Part shown: piece after piece, positions 50,790-59,370 of the stretch
How the letters are laid out: every line of letters begins with the position of its first letter
How positions within the stretch are numbered: position 1 is the stretch's first letter
Assembly: GCA_050943335.1 (NCBI GenBank)
Contig: JBMNOZ010000010.1
Coordinates: forward strand, 9,875-73,874
Direction: 5' to 3'
Origin: JBMNOZ01 sp050943335
GTDB lineage: Bacteria; Bacillota; Desulfitobacteriia; Desulfitobacteriales; Syntrophobotulaceae
Length of the DNA stretch: 64,000 nt
Program-made: the position numbers and the translations under genes
The notes under the pieces: model-generated
What the model was told of the DNA's origin: nothing
Databases searched by the model: none
Seen by the model: only the letters and a program-made list of their open reading frames with translations

Positions 50790-51719
50790 CTAAGCCAACT
50801 CCTCTTCAATTCTCATTAGACGGGCCGCATTAAGGAAGAGAACTTTATCCAACAATTCCGGTTCGTTTTTAAAGGCTTTTTCTACTTCTGCTAAACTATG
50901 TTTGTGAGACCCAAAGGGAAAATCAGTACCAAACATTACTTTATCAGGACCAAAGGCTTCTACCATCTTGACCATATATTTAGCATCCCGGAAAGAAGTG
51001 TCCACGTAGATGTTTTTCAAATCGGCAGATTTCTCAGCGAGAAGCTCCATTTCGCCACCCATAACGCCGCCGCCATGGGCAGCCACAATCCTGGTATTGG
51101 GATGCTGTCTGGCGATCTCAATAATATTGATTGTGTCGGAGGCTTCCGGATTAGTTTTGTAAGGTTTGTCCGGCGCATAATAATGGTTAACTCCGCAATG
51201 GAAGGCAACAGGGAGGTCAAGTTCACCAAACAGGTCTACTGCAGCGTGAACTTTTGGATCGTCCGGAGTCATATTTTGCAGGGTGAGGTGAACTTTTAGA
51301 CCTTTAGCACCCCTGGCAACATCACTCCTTAATTTTGTACACATGTCCTCAAGAGGTAAATTAAAGTCTGCGCTGGTCCAAGGAATAATTCTCGGATCAA
51401 GTTTCGAGGCTGCTAAGTATTCTTCAAAACTTGTGTTTGGTAAGATAGGAAACATGCAGATAAAGTCAATATTACTTTCATCAAGACTTTTTCCTACAGC
51501 TTCCAATGTGCATTCCCAGACCCGATATTGACCGGCATCGATCAAGATAAGAACCTCTTCCTCATTTTTCGGCATGAGGGGTCTGCTGTAACCGTCCAAT
51601 TCCAATTGTTCGAACGGGTCCGGATAATTACCCTTTTGCACATTGGTCTTAAAAGTTATGTTCTTATTTTCGTGAAATATGTCTCCGAGATGTGCATGGC
51701 AATCAATTACTCTCCTCAT
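50790..51719 (-). CDS. ACMSD-like amidohydrolase (copy 3)
   Basis: About 309 residues, close paralog of the protein at 49558: DCHAHLGDIFHENKNITFK, PILPNTSFEEYLAASKLDPR, KVHLTLQNM, AFHCGVNHYYAPD, AAHGGGVMGGEME, MFGTDFPFGS. The start ATG 51719 is chosen because AAGGAGG lies 5 bases upstream; an in-frame start 7 codons earlier (51740) has no such site. The shared element lies at 51859. Both copies probably act on the same class of compound. Confidence 0.88.
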   Translation of the reverse strand: MRRVIDCHAHLGDIFHENKNITFKTNVQKGNYPDPFEQLELDGYSRPLMPKNEEEVLILIDAGQYRVWECTLEAVGKSLDESNIDFICMFPILPNTSFEEYLAASKLDPRIIPWTSADFNLPLEDMCTKLRSDVARGAKGLKVHLTLQNMTPDDPKVHAAVDLFGELDLPVAFHCGVNHYYAPDKPYKTNPEASDTINIIEIARQHPNTRIVAAHGGGVMGGEMELLAEKSADLKNIYVDTSFRDAKYMVKMVEAFGPDKVMFGTDFPFGSHKHSLAEVEKAFKNEPELLDKVLFLNAARLMRIEEELA

Positions 51720-51858
51720 GATTTCCTCCTTTTCAAGCAAGTAAGATATTCAATGTTTTTTGAGCTCGATTGGGGATACGATCGTTTCTTTACTCAGTTG
51801 TTTAAATTGATACCATTAGTACTGTAGCACCATAAGCATACCTTATTTTTCTTCTCGA

Positions 51859-51878
51859 TTTATTGTAGAAAAAGGATA
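51859..51878 (+). promoter_or_regulatory. Shared element, copy B
   Basis: TTTATTGTAGAAAAAGGATA, 139 bp before the amidohydrolase start at 51719, in reverse orientation. The rest of 51720-52008 shows no gene. Confidence 0.62.
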
Positions 51879-52008
51879 TTCCTGTCTTAATTTGTTTTTT
51901 TATAGTTTCGACAAATTACCTCCTTAGTGAGAAAATAAAATCCATCCTCTAACGGATGGTCTAATTTTCAATATTAATGCTCTTGAAACCAATTATTATG
52001 TTTTCTCG

Positions 52009-52830
52009 TTAAAATTTGGCTAAAATTTTACTCTTATATTCCGAGGGTGTGATATTGGTTAAATTTTTAAACTCCCTTATAAAATGAGAGTGGTCGTAAT
52101 AACCGCTTTCAAAAGCCACATCGAGCAAACGATTATTTTTCGGGTCCACAAGCATATGCAATACATTTTGAAATTTGAGTATTTGACCGTACTTTTTAGG
52201 CGAGATTCCGAAAGCTTCTTTAAACTTTTTCCGTAGATAGCGACTCGAGTAACATAGTTTTTGGGACACCATTTCGATGTTAATGGCCCCTTTAAAAAGA
52301 CAAATTTCTTGCTCACACAGTTCCGTGTAATCAGGGGAATAACTATGATCAATTAAATAGTTATTCGCAAAGTTTTGAAATTCATCAATCCGACAGTTAA
52401 AAGGTTTAGGGTTACAAATCTCTTCTATAATCCTGGAATTAGGTACTACTTCGTTGAGCCTTTCTTTTTGATCTAATAATTCCAATAATGAATAGTTTAA
52501 CTTTCTGATCCCTTTATCACTGAAAGGTCTGAATCCGAAATACTCAATACCAGGCTGTAAGATGATTTTTCTGGGTTTGGTCCGCCTCCCGAAGAAAACA
52601 GCATCTGGATTGGTCTGATCACAACGGAACAAGATGTCAATACATCCATCGGGAATTACATTTACGGTTTTGGGCTTGTTTCCTTTGATCTTAAACTGAT
52701 AGAATACTGCTGCATTATGATTTGTAATATTCCACTCTTTTACTCTTTGGTAATAATACTCCATGCCAAATTGTAATTCCGGTTGGATCGGTATTTGGGT
52801 ACCATTAATAGCAACATTGAACTCAACCAT
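52009..52830 (-). CDS. AraC-family regulator
   Basis: 273 residues. The N-terminal part (VEFNVAINGTQIPIQPELQF and VFYQFKIKG) is an effector domain of the DUF6597/AraC-binding type; the C-terminal two helix-turn-helices (about 170-270) contain GAINIEMVSQKLCYSSRYLRKKFKEAFGISPKKYGQILKFQNVL and LLDVAFESGYYDHSHFIREFKNLTNITPSEYK. Probable controller of the 50-63 kb genes; a copy of the shared element, with an inverted partner, lies before its own start. A broken paralog is at 58597. Confidence 0.87.
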   Translation of the reverse strand: MVEFNVAINGTQIPIQPELQFGMEYYYQRVKEWNITNHNAAVFYQFKIKGNKPKTVNVIPDGCIDILFRCDQTNPDAVFFGRRTKPRKIILQPGIEYFGFRPFSDKGIRKLNYSLLELLDQKERLNEVVPNSRIIEEICNPKPFNCRIDEFQNFANNYLIDHSYSPDYTELCEQEICLFKGAINIEMVSQKLCYSSRYLRKKFKEAFGISPKKYGQILKFQNVLHMLVDPKNNRLLDVAFESGYYDHSHFIREFKNLTNITPSEYKSKILAKF

Positions 52831-52973
52831 AGTGTTCTAACCCCTCTCTCCTTGCCAGATTGAGGACTACTAAAATGTTTAGCCCCTCCATTCCAAACTC
52901 TAAGTTTTATTACCCTAAGCCTCAAAAAAATTTGCTGTGCTTATAACTATACTTACTATAGGTAAGAAATGTC

Positions 52974-53023
52974 TTCATTGTAAAAAACGGACCTGAAAAA
53001 AAGTCTAGTAGGTTTTTACAATG
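52974..53023 (+). promoter_or_regulatory. Shared element copy C with inverted partner
   Basis: TTCATTGTAAAAAACGGACC (52974-52993), 143 bp before the AraC gene start, reverse orientation. CATTGTAAAAA (52976-52986) has a perfect inverted copy at 53013-53023, so the site is a true inverted repeat here. Confidence 0.65.
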
Positions 53024-53108
53024 TCTCGTCTCTTTTTTGTGCTAAATTATATAACTCAATCTGCTCTTAAGAGGGTGTTCGTTTTTTGCTTTCTGGTAAA
53101 TCCCAAGG

Positions 53109-55016
53109 TTAATATTCAATTATTTTTCCTGTGTCTCGGACGTCGTATCCTCCCAGAGCGATTACTTCCTCTTTAAAATCCTCGCTCTTGATAATCTCTA
53201 ACATTTCTAACAAAAGATCATTTTTAAAATGTTCCATAGGGATGGCTAAATCATAACGTTCTTCTCCAATAGGGATAAAATCCAACCCCAAAGCCTCAGC
53301 AGCGCTTTGGATTCCAAGACCCACATCCGCCGCTCCGGAAGCCACGGCAACAGCAACTCCTAAATGTGTATACTCTTCCCGTTGGTACCCTTGAATACTT
53401 TCTCTATCAATCTTTTCTTGCTCCAATAAAAAGTCTAACAAAACTCTTGTTCCCGAACCTGCTTGCCTATTGATAAAAATTATGTTTTCCCTTGTTAAGT
53501 CGCCTAACTCCTGCAAGTTTTTAGGATTTCCTTTAGGGACAATTAACCCTTGGGTGCGGTATACCAAGTTGACAAGAATAATTTTCTCGGTCGGTAAAAA
53601 TCGTTTCAAATAAGGTCCATTATATTCTCCGCTTTTAGGATCCAGCAAATGAATACCTGCTAAATGAGCCTCCCCTTTTCGCAGGGCCATGATCCCCCCC
53701 ATACTTCCCACATGAGCAGAGGCAAGAGCCCCCTGCCCCTTGGCTTTAAGATGGCTGGTGATCAAATCCAAGGTTAGATCATGGGAACCTATACAAACCA
53801 GTGTTTTTGTTAATTCGTCTAAGGGACGGAGCAACTCAATTTCCACAGTCTGTCCCTCATGAAACCCTTCTTGTAAACGAGGCACTCGCAAGACTCCGTC
53901 CGCTCTAACCAAACTCATGGTGACACCTGCCCCGCGATTGATGGGAGTTGCAATCCATTTTTTTCCAACTCTCCCTACCTTTACTCGAATAAATTCTTCA
54001 CTCCCTAGAGCAGAGAATAACTTTTTATTCATAACCGCTTCAATTTTAAAATCCTCGCTCTTTTTTAATCCCAAATAATGTTTAACCCACACTTCTAAGA
54101 AGAGCTTTGCTGTAAAAAATGCCGAAACTGGATAGCCCGGTATTCCGATCACGGGTTTATTATGAATTTCCCCTAAGATAACCGGTTTGCCCGGTTTTAT
54201 GGCTACTCCATGGGCAAAAATCCGGCCGTGTTTTTCAATAATCTGGGCTGTATAATCATCCCTTCCCGACGAAGATCCAGCAATAAGAACAATAATATCC
54301 TGTTCCGCTACAATCTCAAGAAGGTTTTTCTCTAAAGCTTCTATTTCATCCCGGCAGATCGGCCAAACTTTAGCAACCCCTCCCCACTCTTCAACTAGGG
54401 CAGAAAGAACGGTCGAATTGCTGTCCACGATTTCCCCTTTCCCAACGGGATAATCGGGCGGGAAAATTTCATCCCCGGTAGGAAGAATTCCCACGCGCGG
54501 CTTGCGCCTAACCAAAACTTCTAACACCCCTCCAGCCAGCAAAGCACCTAAGTCCTGGGGGCGAAGCCGGTGATTTATTGGTATCAGGACTTCTCCCTCG
54601 ACAATATCCTCACCCACTGATCTGACATTTTCCCAAGGCACAACGGGTTTTTCTATCAGGATTGAATCCTCGGTCCGGGACAAGACCTTTTCCCACATTA
54701 ACACCGCATTCTTTCCTTCCGGGAGAACATCTCCGGTATCAACCTGCACAACCTGATCGCCGAGTTTAAGCCATTTCGGATGGCGCTCATTAGCGCCAAA
54801 AGTATCCTCAGCCCGAAGGGCATAGCCATCCATAGCTGCCGCCGGATAATGAGGAGAGCTTCTATTGGCTCTCACTGTTTGTCCAGTTATCCTGCCTAAG
54901 GCCTTCCGAACATCTAGACACTCGTTTCGAGGAGTGCAAAATTGCCCTAGGGCTTTTAACATTTGTTCCAATACTTCCTGCCAAGTACGTTTATCGGAAA
55001 ATGTATTCTGTCGCAT
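53109..55016 (-). CDS. moeA: MoeA fused to a periplasmic-binding-protein-like domain
   Basis: 635 residues. First 400 residues are MoeA (SSPHYPAAAMDGYALRAEDTF, VDTGDVLPEGKNAVLMWE, ILPTGDEIF, GEIVDSNSTVLSALV, IAGSSSGRDDYTAQII, GIPGYPVSAFFTAKLFLEVW); the last 230 are a PBP-like domain (GSMGGIMALRKGEAHLAGIHL, RQAGSGTRVLLDFLL, YTHLGVAVAVASGAADVGLGI). The fusion may couple metal insertion to metal binding. RBS AGGAGAG. Gap of 10 bases to the next moeA upstream. Confidence 0.9.
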   Translation of the reverse strand: MRQNTFSDKRTWQEVLEQMLKALGQFCTPRNECLDVRKALGRITGQTVRANRSSPHYPAAAMDGYALRAEDTFGANERHPKWLKLGDQVVQVDTGDVLPEGKNAVLMWEKVLSRTEDSILIEKPVVPWENVRSVGEDIVEGEVLIPINHRLRPQDLGALLAGGVLEVLVRRKPRVGILPTGDEIFPPDYPVGKGEIVDSNSTVLSALVEEWGGVAKVWPICRDEIEALEKNLLEIVAEQDIIVLIAGSSSGRDDYTAQIIEKHGRIFAHGVAIKPGKPVILGEIHNKPVIGIPGYPVSAFFTAKLFLEVWVKHYLGLKKSEDFKIEAVMNKKLFSALGSEEFIRVKVGRVGKKWIATPINRGAGVTMSLVRADGVLRVPRLQEGFHEGQTVEIELLRPLDELTKTLVCIGSHDLTLDLITSHLKAKGQGALASAHVGSMGGIMALRKGEAHLAGIHLLDPKSGEYNGPYLKRFLPTEKIILVNLVYRTQGLIVPKGNPKNLQELGDLTRENIIFINRQAGSGTRVLLDFLLEQEKIDRESIQGYQREEYTHLGVAVAVASGAADVGLGIQSAAEALGLDFIPIGEERYDLAIPMEHFKNDLLLEMLEIIKSEDFKEEVIALGGYDVRDTGKIIEY

Positions 55017-55026
55017 TTTTTCTCTC

Positions 55027-56268
55027 CTAACGCAATAATCTGACTTCTAGCTTTCTGTTTGCTTCTAATCCTTCTTGTTCAAGGGTAATATGAACCAGGC
55101 CGTCGGCTTGAACCATAGTGCTTATTAAGCCGGATTTCCCCCGTACCGGTTCCAAATACCACTTGCCGTCCTCAGAGGTAATTCGCACTTGAACAAATTC
55201 CTCCCGGCCGCTGCCTGAATAAACATTCTGGGTAAGTATTCCTTCTGGTTTCGGAAAGCGCTCCCTTCGTAGCGCTGAGGCGTCAAGCCAGGGACGGACA
55301 AGATTATCAAAGACAATCATCGCTGAAGTCGGGTGACCCGGCAGCCCTAAGATAATTTTCCCCTGAGCAACCCCGGCCAAAGTCGGTTTCCCAGGTCTTA
55401 AAGCTAGCCCATGAAATAACAATCTAGACTCACCAGCGTCCTCTATAACTTTAGAAGTCAAATCCCGTTTTCCGACGGAACTGCCGCCGGAAAGAATTAT
55501 AATGTCATTTTCTTCCAGCATGGTTTTCAAAGTAGCCTTGAGTTTCTCCTCGTTATCACCGACAATACCGTAATGTTTTACTTCTGAGCCGCAGGCAATT
55601 GCCTGCCCCATGAGAGTATAGCTATTTATATCCCTGGTTTGACCAGGGCCGGGCTCAATATCCGGGCTAACAATTTCATCCCCGGTAGATAAAAAACCGA
55701 GCCGAAACTTAGATACAACAGGAATTTTGGTAAACCCCTGGGCTGCGAGCAACCCCATTTCTTGGGGACGGATCAACGAGTAACGTTTAGCAATAATTTC
55801 GCCTCGAGTTATATCCTCACCGACCTCGATCAGGTTATCTCCAGGCGCTACTGGTTCTGCTACACCATACAAAGAATCACCAAAGTGCTCCAGATTTTCA
55901 ACCATCACAATAGCGTCCGCCCCTTCGGGCACCATACCTCCAGTGGGAATAATCACCCCTTCCCCTTTCCCTACCGAAAGCGAGGGTTTTACTCCCATTT
56001 CAACTTCCCCAATTTTATTAATTAAGGCCGGCAAACTTTCACTAGCCCCAAATGTATCCGCCGCTTTTACCGCCAGACCGTCGACAGTTGATTTTCTAAA
56101 AAGAGGCAAATTACTTCTGGCTGTCAGATCTTCAGCAACTATCCTCCCCCAGGATTTTTCTAAAGAAACTTCCTCCTGTCTATCGTAAAAAGGCAACATA
56201 TACGGTCGCAGTTTATTCATTGCCTCTTGCAGAGTAGAAACCTTAAACAGTTCGTTGCTCTGTTCCAC
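55027..56268 (-). CDS. moeA: MoeA, third copy
   Basis: About 413 residues. NLPLFRKSTVDGLAVKAADTFGASE, IIPTGGMVPEGADAIVMVE, FLSTGDEIVSP, GQTRDINSYTLMGQAIA, ILSGGSSVGKRDLTSKV, GLPGHPTSAMIVFD. The GTG at 56268, 8 bases after AAAGGGG, is the likely start; a GTG at 56313 overlaps the ThiF stop codon. Third MoeA in the window, next to the PBP fusion. One could serve tungsten and the other molybdenum. Confidence 0.9.
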   Translation of the reverse strand: MEQSNELFKVSTLQEAMNKLRPYMLPFYDRQEEVSLEKSWGRIVAEDLTARSNLPLFRKSTVDGLAVKAADTFGASESLPALINKIGEVEMGVKPSLSVGKGEGVIIPTGGMVPEGADAIVMVENLEHFGDSLYGVAEPVAPGDNLIEVGEDITRGEIIAKRYSLIRPQEMGLLAAQGFTKIPVVSKFRLGFLSTGDEIVSPDIEPGPGQTRDINSYTLMGQAIACGSEVKHYGIVGDNEEKLKATLKTMLEENDIIILSGGSSVGKRDLTSKVIEDAGESRLLFHGLALRPGKPTLAGVAQGKIILGLPGHPTSAMIVFDNLVRPWLDASALRRERFPKPEGILTQNVYSGSGREEFVQVRITSEDGKWYLEPVRGKSGLISTMVQADGLVHITLEQEGLEANRKLEVRLLR

Positions 56269-56309
56269 CTTTTTACCCCTTTCATTCTCTGTTTCTAAAC
56301 TCCAATTCG

Positions 56310-57002
56310 TCACCTGCTAAATTTATTAAATTCCATATTCAATAAATCCACATATAAAAAGCTTTTTTGTAAAGTGGATGGCTTACCAGTTAGAACTTTA
56401 GTGGCCTCCGCAACAGCTAAACTAGCTATGACAGCCGGTGTAAAACCAGGATTTCCTAACTCTTTTTCAATCCCTTGGCGTTTATCCCCAAATAAAGATT
56501 GCGCCAAATTGTCTCCTGGATAGCTTACTCCCACTATCCCAAACCAACCCCCGATCGCAGCGAAAACAAAGGGGATTTTAAGTTCTTGACAAACCCGTTC
56601 CACTTCTACCCTGGCCTCTGCATTATCTAAAGCGTCGCAAACCAAATCGGCATTTTTCAGTAGAGAGTTTCCGTTCTCCTTGCTAAACCATTCTCGATGA
56701 AGGTCTAGCTTTATAGAAGAATTAACTTTCTGGAGCCTTTCTTTGGCGGCTTCGACTTTGAACCACCCTATATTTTCTTCCAAGGCAAATAACTGTCGAT
56801 TTAAATTACTCTCCTCAATCCTGTCCCCATCGATCAAGATCAAATGCCCCACGCCTAAGCGAGCCAATTGTTCTGCAATATAACCTCCTAAGCCGCCACA
56901 GCCGACAATCGCCACTGTGGAAGACCCTAGTTTTTGCTGATCAGCGATCGTGAGCGAGTTGAAGTTTCGCTGATAACGCAAAGGTTGTTTTTCTTTAGTC
57001 AT
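56310..57002 (-). CDS. ThiF/HesA-type adenylating enzyme
   Basis: 230 residues. NAD/ATP-binding VAIVGCGGLGGYIAEQLARLGVGHLILIDGD, ESNLNRQLFALEENIGWFKVEAA, VCDALDNAEARVEVER. No CxxC zinc pairs and no obvious catalytic cysteine loop. It should adenylate the C-terminal glycine of a MoaD/ThiS-like protein; the moaD at 43956 is the only candidate in the window. It starts ATG 57002 with GGGAGCTTG. The following moeA is translationally close. Confidence 0.87.
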   Translation of the reverse strand: MTKEKQPLRYQRNFNSLTIADQQKLGSSTVAIVGCGGLGGYIAEQLARLGVGHLILIDGDRIEESNLNRQLFALEENIGWFKVEAAKERLQKVNSSIKLDLHREWFSKENGNSLLKNADLVCDALDNAEARVEVERVCQELKIPFVFAAIGGWFGIVGVSYPGDNLAQSLFGDKRQGIEKELGNPGFTPAVIASLAVAEATKVLTGKPSTLQKSFLYVDLLNMEFNKFSR

Positions 57003-57143
57003 ATCAAGCTCCCTATTAAATTATTAAACCTTTTCAATTTGAACCTCTATATTGGTTAACTTTTCAGAACAAACCATTATTCCAGTATTCAAATATTCGG
57101 CAAAAAACCGTTAATCCCCTTCTGAGCGGTGGTTTTTTTTAAA

Positions 57144-57848
57144 CTATCTCAAACCCTTAATTTCGCACTCTAAAATTTCAAAAAAGTTTCGCATAACCTC
57201 AAGGCGCTGCCTCGCTATTTCTTTAGCTTGCGGTGTAAATAGTTTCTGGGGAATTTTTTTTAATTTAAGCTCATACTCCAGGTTCGAAGCATGCTTGGAA
57301 AGATCTTTTATTTTCCCGTTTAAGCCCACATTTTCCTTTTTGTAGTCCTCTAAAGAAATATCCCGAAATATTCTTTCACCATGTATTCCCACCAACATAA
57401 ATGAGCGAGCAATTCCCACTGCCCCCAAGACATCAAGTTTATCTGCATCGTAAAGAATTTGAGCTTCCTTTGTTTGGGGAGGCAAAGCCCCACGAAAGCG
57501 ATGAGAAGCGATACAATGTTTTATTTTCTCAATTCTAGGAGATTCATAATGTAAATTTTTCAAAATCTCTTCAGCCATTGAAGCCCCTAATAGAGCGTGA
57601 TCCACTAACCCCGTGGAATCATTGTCTTCGATTTTCCTAGCTATATCATGAAGGAAAACAGCAGGAATGAGAACCTCCCAATCAATATCGCTTTCGTTCT
57701 TCGCTATAACTAAACTTAACTGATAAACTCGAATTAAATGATCCAAATCGTGAGCAGTATGATCAATTTTGTTCTCAATAATCTCTAACAGATCCAGATA
57801 CTGTTCTGGAACGTCAATATTCCCGAAACCCTTGCTTTTGCTTTCCAA
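57144..57848 (-). CDS. HD-domain phosphohydrolase
   Basis: 234 residues. HTAHDLDHLIRVYQLSL, VFLHDIARKIED (HD pair), LVDHALLGASMAEEILK, HCIASHRFRGALPPQTKEAQILYDADKLDVLGAVGIAR. Metal-dependent hydrolase of the YpgQ-type fold; substrates of this group include nucleotides. Start is TTG 57848 (AGAAGGGA 12 bases away), so it is less certain than other starts. Unrelated by sequence to its neighbours and probably a separate unit. Confidence 0.85.
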   Translation of the reverse strand: MESKSKGFGNIDVPEQYLDLLEIIENKIDHTAHDLDHLIRVYQLSLVIAKNESDIDWEVLIPAVFLHDIARKIEDNDSTGLVDHALLGASMAEEILKNLHYESPRIEKIKHCIASHRFRGALPPQTKEAQILYDADKLDVLGAVGIARSFMLVGIHGERIFRDISLEDYKKENVGLNGKIKDLSKHASNLEYELKLKKIPQKLFTPQAKEIARQRLEVMRNFFEILECEIKGLR

Positions 57849-57938
57849 TTTATCACTTGTCCCTTCTAAACCTTTCTTTCGTGTACCTCATTTTAACACA
57901 TCAGTGATCCGAGCTTAAGCACTAGCCCAGCCAGATCA

Positions 57939-57958
57939 AGACCGATTTATACAATAAA
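57939..57958 (-). promoter_or_regulatory. Shared element, copy E
   Basis: On the minus strand: TTTATTGTATAAATCGGTCT, 85 bp before the plus-strand gene at 58044, again in reverse orientation relative to it. TACAAT reads as a -10 on the coding strand. Confidence 0.55.
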
Positions 57959-58043
57959 ACAATGTTTGGAACTTGTTATTATAAAGATAGTGTTTTAGCC
58001 GAATTATACTATATTTTTATCTATTTTCTTAGGAGGGATTCAA

Positions 58044-58421
58044 ATGGTAAACAGAGAACTAGAAATTAAAGAAATAAAACAAGTGATCCAGGACTATAAA
58101 GATAGTTGTTTTAACAAAAATCCGGAAAAACTTAAAAGCCTTTTTCATCCCCAGGCCATAATGGTCGGTTACTTGAAAGATCAGCTTATCTACGGTACAC
58201 CGGAGCCGTTTATTAATGATATTGCTAATAATCCTTCAATGGCAGAATCCGGGGTTGATTTTAAAAGCGAAATCAAGTTAATTGAGGTGGCTGGGAAAAC
58301 AGCTACTGTGATTTACGAAGAAACCGGGTTCTTCGGGGAGGTTGATTTCTCGAACTTCTTCCATCTTCTCAAAGGCGATGAGGGGTGGAAAATAGTTTGT
58401 AAGACCTTCACTTCCATATAA
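58044..58421 (+). CDS. Lumazine-binding/NTF2-like protein
   Basis: 125 residues. EIKQVIQDYKDSCFNKNPEKLKSLFHPQAIMVGYLKDQLIYGTPEPFINDI, VAGKTATVIYEETGFFGEVDFSNFFHLLKGDEGWKIVCKTFTS: the putative lumazine-binding (PF12893-type) NTF2 fold. It probably binds a small ring compound. RBS TAGGAGGG. It is the only plus-strand gene that has the shared element, pointing to the same control as the amidohydrolases and the MFS gene. Confidence 0.82.
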   Translation: MVNRELEIKEIKQVIQDYKDSCFNKNPEKLKSLFHPQAIMVGYLKDQLIYGTPEPFINDIANNPSMAESGVDFKSEIKLIEVAGKTATVIYEETGFFGEVDFSNFFHLLKGDEGWKIVCKTFTSI

Positions 58422-58452
58422 ATTATATTTCTCCGTGATCATTTCCATATTC

Positions 58453-58496
58453 TAGGATCCGATTCCATTATTTGTTGTAGGATTTGATTCCATTAT
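58453..58496 (+). repeat. Direct repeat before the broken AraC gene
   Basis: 19-base unit, TAGGATCCGATTCCATTAT (58453-58471) and TAGGATTTGATTCCATTAT (58478-58496), two mismatches, about 100 bp before the start at 58597. AraC proteins often bind such direct repeats. Confidence 0.6.
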
Positions 58497-58596
58497 CAAT
58501 TGGCAACATTTAAGGCAATATTTGTTTCCTAACTTAACCAACTTATTAAGAAAAGAATTTGCATTTTCTTAGAGTTTATCTGAAAGAAGGCTTATT

Positions 58597-59345
58597 ATGA
58601 CGGGATATACTGTTTTGATTAATGGAGACCAGGTTCCATTACAACCGGTAATAAAGCTAAGAAATGATTACTACTTTGAAAAGGTTAAGGAATGGAACAA
58701 GATCAATCAAAATGCCGCGGTGTTTTACCAATTTAAAGTCAATAAAAATTCTTCAGGTGTTATTCGGATAATACCTGATGGGTGTGTTGAAATCCTTTTT
58801 TGTTGTCATCCAACTAATCCTACCGCTACATTTTATGGCAAACGCACAAAAAATGCATTTCTTCATTTAAAACCGGGGTATGAGTACTTCGGTTTTAGAC
58901 CTTTTAGCCCCGGGGCTTAAAGGAATTTAATTATCCCTTAAAAGATTTAATAGACCGCCAAATCTCTTTAAACGAATTGCTTCCCGACGAGAGAGCTACC
59001 AACAACATTATCGAGGAGATGGCCAATAACCTTACTTTTGAAGAAAGGATAACAAAATTTCAAAATTTTATCGACTCCTGTTTAATTGATCCTTCCTTTA
59101 TACCAGATCCAGTAGACTTTTATCAAATGTTGATCCAACTCTCCAAAGGACAAATAGACCTTAATGAAATAGCAGAGAAGCTCGGTTACTCTAATAGGCA
59201 TCTTCGCAAAATGTTTAAAGAATCATTTGGCATTTCTCCCAAACCTTACGCTCAGATCTTAAGGTTCCAAAGCTCCGTGCATAAACTATTAGAACCCAAC
59301 AGTAACCTATTAAACGTCACTTTTTGTAAAGTGTTAAAAAATTAA
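58597..59345 (+). pseudogene. AraC-family regulator, frameshifted and truncated
   Basis: Paralog of the intact gene at 52009 (MTGYTVLINGDQVPLQPVIKL vs MVEFNVAINGTQIPIQPELQF; VFYQFKVNKN; FGISPKPYAQILRFQSSVHKLLEPNSNLL vs FGISPKKYGQILKFQNVLHMLVDPKNNRLL). The frame breaks near 58911-58918 in CCCCGGGG by a one-base change, and the second helix-turn-helix is replaced by LNVTFCKVLKN and a stop. Both losses should inactivate it. It may have regulated the amidohydrolase gene downstream. Confidence 0.85.
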
Positions 59346-59370
59346 TCTATCAAGGAAAGGTGGTGGTTTT

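Noticed and set aside
58471..58490. TTTGTTGTAGGATTTGATTC before the broken AraC gene as a further copy of the shared element
   Set aside because: It deviates in too many positions, and it is better explained as part of the local direct repeat.
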